A DNA stretch of 24,748 nt from JBGQJN01 sp964423175. GTDB lineage: Bacteria > Patescibacteriota > Minisyncoccia > 2-02-FULL-40-12 > IGHO2-01-FULL-4-A. The stretch is from positions 1 through 24,748 of the forward strand of contig CAYRDM010000004.1 in the NCBI GenBank assembly GCA_964423175.1, read 5' to 3'. The number at the start of each line of letters is the position of its first letter. Within the stretch, counting starts at the first letter, position 1. The position numbers were made by a program, and so were the translations under genes. Below, one piece after another: positions 22,080 to 24,748 of the stretch. The notes under the pieces are model-generated. The model ran no database searches, was not told the origin of the DNA, and saw only the letters and a program-made list of their open reading frames with translations.

Positions 22080-22823
22080 TCAACTTGTTTGGACTTGAGA
22101 GGCTGCTGCAGGTGGTTCTGATATCTCTCTTTTTTTTAACTTTGCGAACAGTGCTGAAATTACGGAGGCAACTATTAACAGAAATATGGTTGAATAAACA
22201 AAACTTACTGGCCTGTTAGAGCCATTAACCAAGATCATATTAAAAATTAGGTGAAGTATGGTGGCTATACCTATACCCAGAGCAATTAGCTTGCCGCTAT
22301 GGTGATTATAGAACCATGAGAGGGCCAGTAGATAACCTATCATTGCGGACGAAACAGCATGTAACAAAGTGGCGCCAACAAATCTTAGAAGCCAGATTTG
22401 TATAGCCGCCTCCGTGCCGTTTGCAGATGCTTGAAATAGCACCAGGATGTTTTCTATAGCTGCGAATCCCATTGCAGCCGAGATCATATAGATCATCGCA
22501 TCAAGGGGCTCATCAAACTCTGGATCATGCAATACGATAAATTTGATCGCTAAAAATTTTACGATTTCTTCTATAAAGGCCGCCCATAAGAAAAACCATA
22601 ACGATGAGCGTATATCGTAGGAAGGGAAGATGTTTAGTAAAGCGTCCCTGAATAACCATTGAGCGGCTACGGCCAAAGGTGCCAAGACTATTCCCATCAG
22701 GAACGTTTTTGATATGAGATATTTTGGTTCTGGGTGGAAATCTTTTTTAAGGTAAAAAAACAACCAAGTCAGGCTGGGAATAAAGCCGAGGACTATTAGG
22801 AGGAGTGAGTTGCGGGAATCCAC
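22080..22823 (-). CDS. PrsW-family intramembrane protease
   Basis: A 247-residue polytopic membrane protein with about eight hydrophobic segments. The family motifs are AAFIEEIVKFLAIK (about 82-95, paired Glu), MGFAAIENILVLF (about 118-130) and the HAVSSAMIGYLLA helix with a His (about 155-167), with a later HLIFNMI. PrsW in Bacillus cleaves an anti-sigma factor within the membrane; the target here is unknown. The GTG start lies six bases after TAAAAT (22830-22835, extended TGT), so it may have its own leaderless promoter as well as being read through from valS, which ends 18 bases before it. The C-terminal tail is short, charged and then Pro/Ala-rich. Confidence 0.87.
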   Translation of the reverse strand: MDSRNSLLLIVLGFIPSLTWLFFYLKKDFHPEPKYLISKTFLMGIVLAPLAVAAQWLFRDALLNIFPSYDIRSSLWFFLWAAFIEEIVKFLAIKFIVLHDPEFDEPLDAMIYMISAAMGFAAIENILVLFQASANGTEAAIQIWLLRFVGATLLHAVSSAMIGYLLALSWFYNHHSGKLIALGIGIATILHLIFNMILVNGSNRPVSFVYSTIFLLIVASVISALFAKLKKREISEPPAAASQVQTS

Positions 22824-22829
22824 CTATTA

Positions 22830-22835
22830 ATTTTA
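22830..22835 (-). promoter_or_regulatory. Possible extended -10 box of the PrsW gene
   Basis: TAAAAT preceded by TGT on the minus strand, located in the 18-base gap after the valS stop and six bases before the GTG. The -35 area lies inside valS. Confidence 0.4.
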
Positions 22836-22841
22836 ACACAG

Positions 22842-24748
22842 TTAGATTGGCCAATCTTCCACAAGCAGGAGTTTCTTATTTGGGATAGCTAGTTTGGACC
22901 AGATTTCTTCAGTAAGAAATGGCATGAATGGATGTAGTAGCTTTACTGAAGTCGCTAATAAATAAGCAAGCGTATCCTTGGTTTTTTGATCTTCTTTGTT
23001 CTTGCTCTCTTCTATGTATTTGTCTGCAATTTCGTGCCAAATGAATTTGTATAAACTGTTTGCGGCTTCGGCAAACTCATAGTTTTCTATGCTAGAAGTT
23101 ATTTTTTCTGACAATGTGTCCAGATCTTCAGCTATTGAATCAAGTCCTTTTGATGATATTTTCTGGTCCCATTTATAATCATCGCCTAATTTTATCAAAA
23201 CATATCTTGTGATATTCCAGACTTTGTTTGCAAACTTTCTCCCCATCACCATTAGATCTTCGCCGAATCTCAAATCTTGTAATCCAGTTGCCTGCGATGC
23301 CAGGCCGAAACGTAAGGCATCGGTTCCATACTTTTCCATAAGATCAATTGGATTTACTCCTGTTCCCAGGGATTTAGACATGCGTTTCCCGTCCTTGGTT
23401 AGTACTGTGGCGTGTATATAGATATCTTGAAAAGGGGCCGTGTCGGTGAATTCAAGACCGGAGAAAATCATTCTCACTAGCCACAAATATAAAATATCAC
23501 GCCCGCTTGTAATAAAATTTGTAGGATAATATTCTTTGAAATCTTTGCTATCTTTATCCGGCCAGCCTAATACTGCCATCGGCCAAAGTGCGGATGAGAA
23601 CCAAGTGTCTAATACATCTTCCTCGCCTTCCAGAGGTACTTTATGTCCCCACCAGAGTTGTCTGGATATATTCCAGTCTCGCAAATTGTTGAGCCAGTTT
23701 TCATAAGGGCCTGTCCAGCGTTCTGGATGGAATTTTATTTTTTTATCTTGTGATGCTTTGAGCGCAAGCTTTGCCAATTCTTTCATTTTCAAAAACCATT
23801 GTTTTGATGGCAGAGGTTCAATAACAGAATTGCAACGTTGGCAGCGAGCTATGTTGTGTTCGTAGTCTTCTATTTTTTCTATTAACTTTAAACTTTCTAG
23901 ATCTTTTACTATTAATTCTCTTGCTTCTGCCACTTTCATGCCCTGGAAACGAATGCCAGAATTCTCATTCATTTTGCCACGCTCGTCTATGATTTTAATT
24001 AAAGGCAAGTTGTGTCTTTGGGATATTTCGTAATCAGTTATATCGTGTGCCGGAGTAACTTTTATTATTCCAGTACCAAATTCTGGATCTACGCTTTGAT
24101 CGCCAACGACGATGATTTTTATTTTCTTTATTTTTGCTTTTTCTTCTTTTGCAAGAGAGTTGTCTACTGACTCTATTTCTAATTCTTTGCCTATGTAGTC
24201 CTTGTAGCGCTCGTCACTTGGATGGACTGCCAGGGCGGTATCTCCTAGTTTTGTTTCGGGCCTTACTGTCGCCAAGACAAAAGGACCATATTTTATGTAA
24301 TAGAGTTTAGCTTTTTCAGGGACATAGTTGACCTCTAGGTCTGATATCGAGGTTGAGCATCTGGTACACCAGTTTATGACCCGTTCGCCTTTGTATATCC
24401 AACCCTTGTCACGATAATGGAGGAAGGCCTTGTTTACTGCCTTTTGATAGGCCTCATCCATCGTAAAACGCAGGCGAGACCAATCGACTGTTACTCCCAA
24501 CTTTTTGAGCTGTTCCAATATTGCATGGCCGTATTTTTCTCTCCATGCCCATGCTCGTTTCAAGAATTCTTCTTTGCCGATTTTGTGTCTGGTTGTGCCT
24601 TCTTTGGCCAGTTCTCTTTCAAGTAAGACGTGAACAGCAATGCTTGCATGATCCGTTCCAGGAACCCAGAGGGTCTGATATCCCTGCATGCGTTTCATTC
24701 TCACTACAGCATCCTGAAGGGTTAATTCAAGGGCATGGCCCATATGGA
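22842..24748 (-). CDS. valS: Valyl-tRNA synthetase, N-terminus cut by the window edge
   Basis: A class I aminoacyl-tRNA synthetase that charges tRNA-Val. The frame is open to the window edge and begins there with HMGHALEL, the HIGH signature, so roughly the first 40-50 residues are missing. Next come VPGTDHASIAV, the Cys pair CTRC, the CP1 editing domain (ATVRPETKLGDTALAVHP, GTGIIKVTPAHDITDYEI), a second Cys pair CQRC, DWNISRQLWWGHKVP, DVLDTWFSSALWP, and GKRMSKSLG (KMSKS loop). Two reductions stand out. Only a few residues separate WWGHKVP from DVLDTWFSS, where most ValRS have several tens. The protein also stops at LLLVEDWPI, without the C-terminal coiled-coil arm. Confidence 0.95.
   Translation of the reverse strand, partial: HMGHALELTLQDAVVRMKRMQGYQTLWVPGTDHASIAVHVLLERELAKEGTTRHKIGKEEFLKRAWAWREKYGHAILEQLKKLGVTVDWSRLRFTMDEAYQKAVNKAFLHYRDKGWIYKGERVINWCTRCSTSISDLEVNYVPEKAKLYYIKYGPFVLATVRPETKLGDTALAVHPSDERYKDYIGKELEIESVDNSLAKEEKAKIKKIKIIVVGDQSVDPEFGTGIIKVTPAHDITDYEISQRHNLPLIKIIDERGKMNENSGIRFQGMKVAEARELIVKDLESLKLIEKIEDYEHNIARCQRCNSVIEPLPSKQWFLKMKELAKLALKASQDKKIKFHPERWTGPYENWLNNLRDWNISRQLWWGHKVPLEGEEDVLDTWFSSALWPMAVLGWPDKDSKDFKEYYPTNFITSGRDILYLWLVRMIFSGLEFTDTAPFQDIYIHATVLTKDGKRMSKSLGTGVNPIDLMEKYGTDALRFGLASQATGLQDLRFGEDLMVMGRKFANKVWNITRYVLIKLGDDYKWDQKISSKGLDSIAEDLDTLSEKITSSIENYEFAEAANSLYKFIWHEIADKYIEESKNKEDQKTKDTLAYLLATSVKLLHPFMPFLTEEIWSKLAIPNKKLLLVEDWPI

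Noticed and set aside
1..24748. CRISPR array, prophage or transposase genes
   Set aside because: No regularly spaced repeats, cas genes, phage structural genes or transposase motifs were found on either strand.

Overview
The window looks like a chromosomal segment of a small-genome bacterium of the Candidate Phyla Radiation (Patescibacteria, probably Parcubacteria-like). This is an inference from gene content: short-spaced housekeeping genes (ftsH, gyrA, a four-domain S1 protein, a compact valS), a run of small two-helix VirB2-like pilin proteins, a tRNA without an encoded CCA end, and several genes whose -10 box sits only 6-9 bases before the start codon, which suggests leaderless mRNAs. Most of the window is AT-rich. 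Two genes are conspicuously GC-rich islands.

Layout. 1-2700 (minus strand): a HAD phosphatase and ftsH, each followed by a hairpin terminator. 2750-3750 (plus): GC-rich orphan gene A with its own strong promoter, Shine-Dalgarno (SD) site and terminator. 3750-5290 (plus): a beta-CASP metallo-beta-lactamase ribonuclease. 5360-6990 (plus): GC-rich orphan gene B, driven by a perfect-consensus promoter through a long leader with mutually exclusive hairpins. Gene B is broken only by a 100-N assembly gap that appears to be spurious, because the same 55 bases flank it on both sides; collapsing the repeat restores a 374-residue protein. 6985-7190: a rod-like palindromic element with a candidate promoter and a T-tract, possibly a small RNA. 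7245-8892 (minus): an overlapping pair, a cold-shock-domain protein and a Nudix hydrolase. 9146-10282 (minus): the S1-domain protein.

10400-19975 (plus): an MBL-fold hydrolase plus a small membrane protein; gyrA; then a SAM methyltransferase, a membrane-anchored sugar-type solute-binding protein and a 926-residue fusion protein. The fusion appears to join a glycoside-hydrolase-like barrel, Ig-like segments, a VirB2-like two-helix region and a C-terminal Cys-rich M15-like peptidase region. Three small VirB2/TrbC-like proteins follow. This block looks like a cell-surface secretion or pilus locus with wall- or glycan-active parts. 20090-20326: tRNA-Leu(TAG), whose last 19 bases are repeated 152 bp downstream around a compact structured insert. 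20339-24748 (minus): a VanW-type surface protein, Hsp20, a PrsW-type membrane protease and valS, which is cut by the window end exactly at its HIGH motif.

The strongest candidates for something undescribed are the two GC-rich orphan genes with their regulatory leader, the pilin/hydrolase fusion locus, the rod-like element at 7017-7186 and the tRNA-linked 152-bp element.
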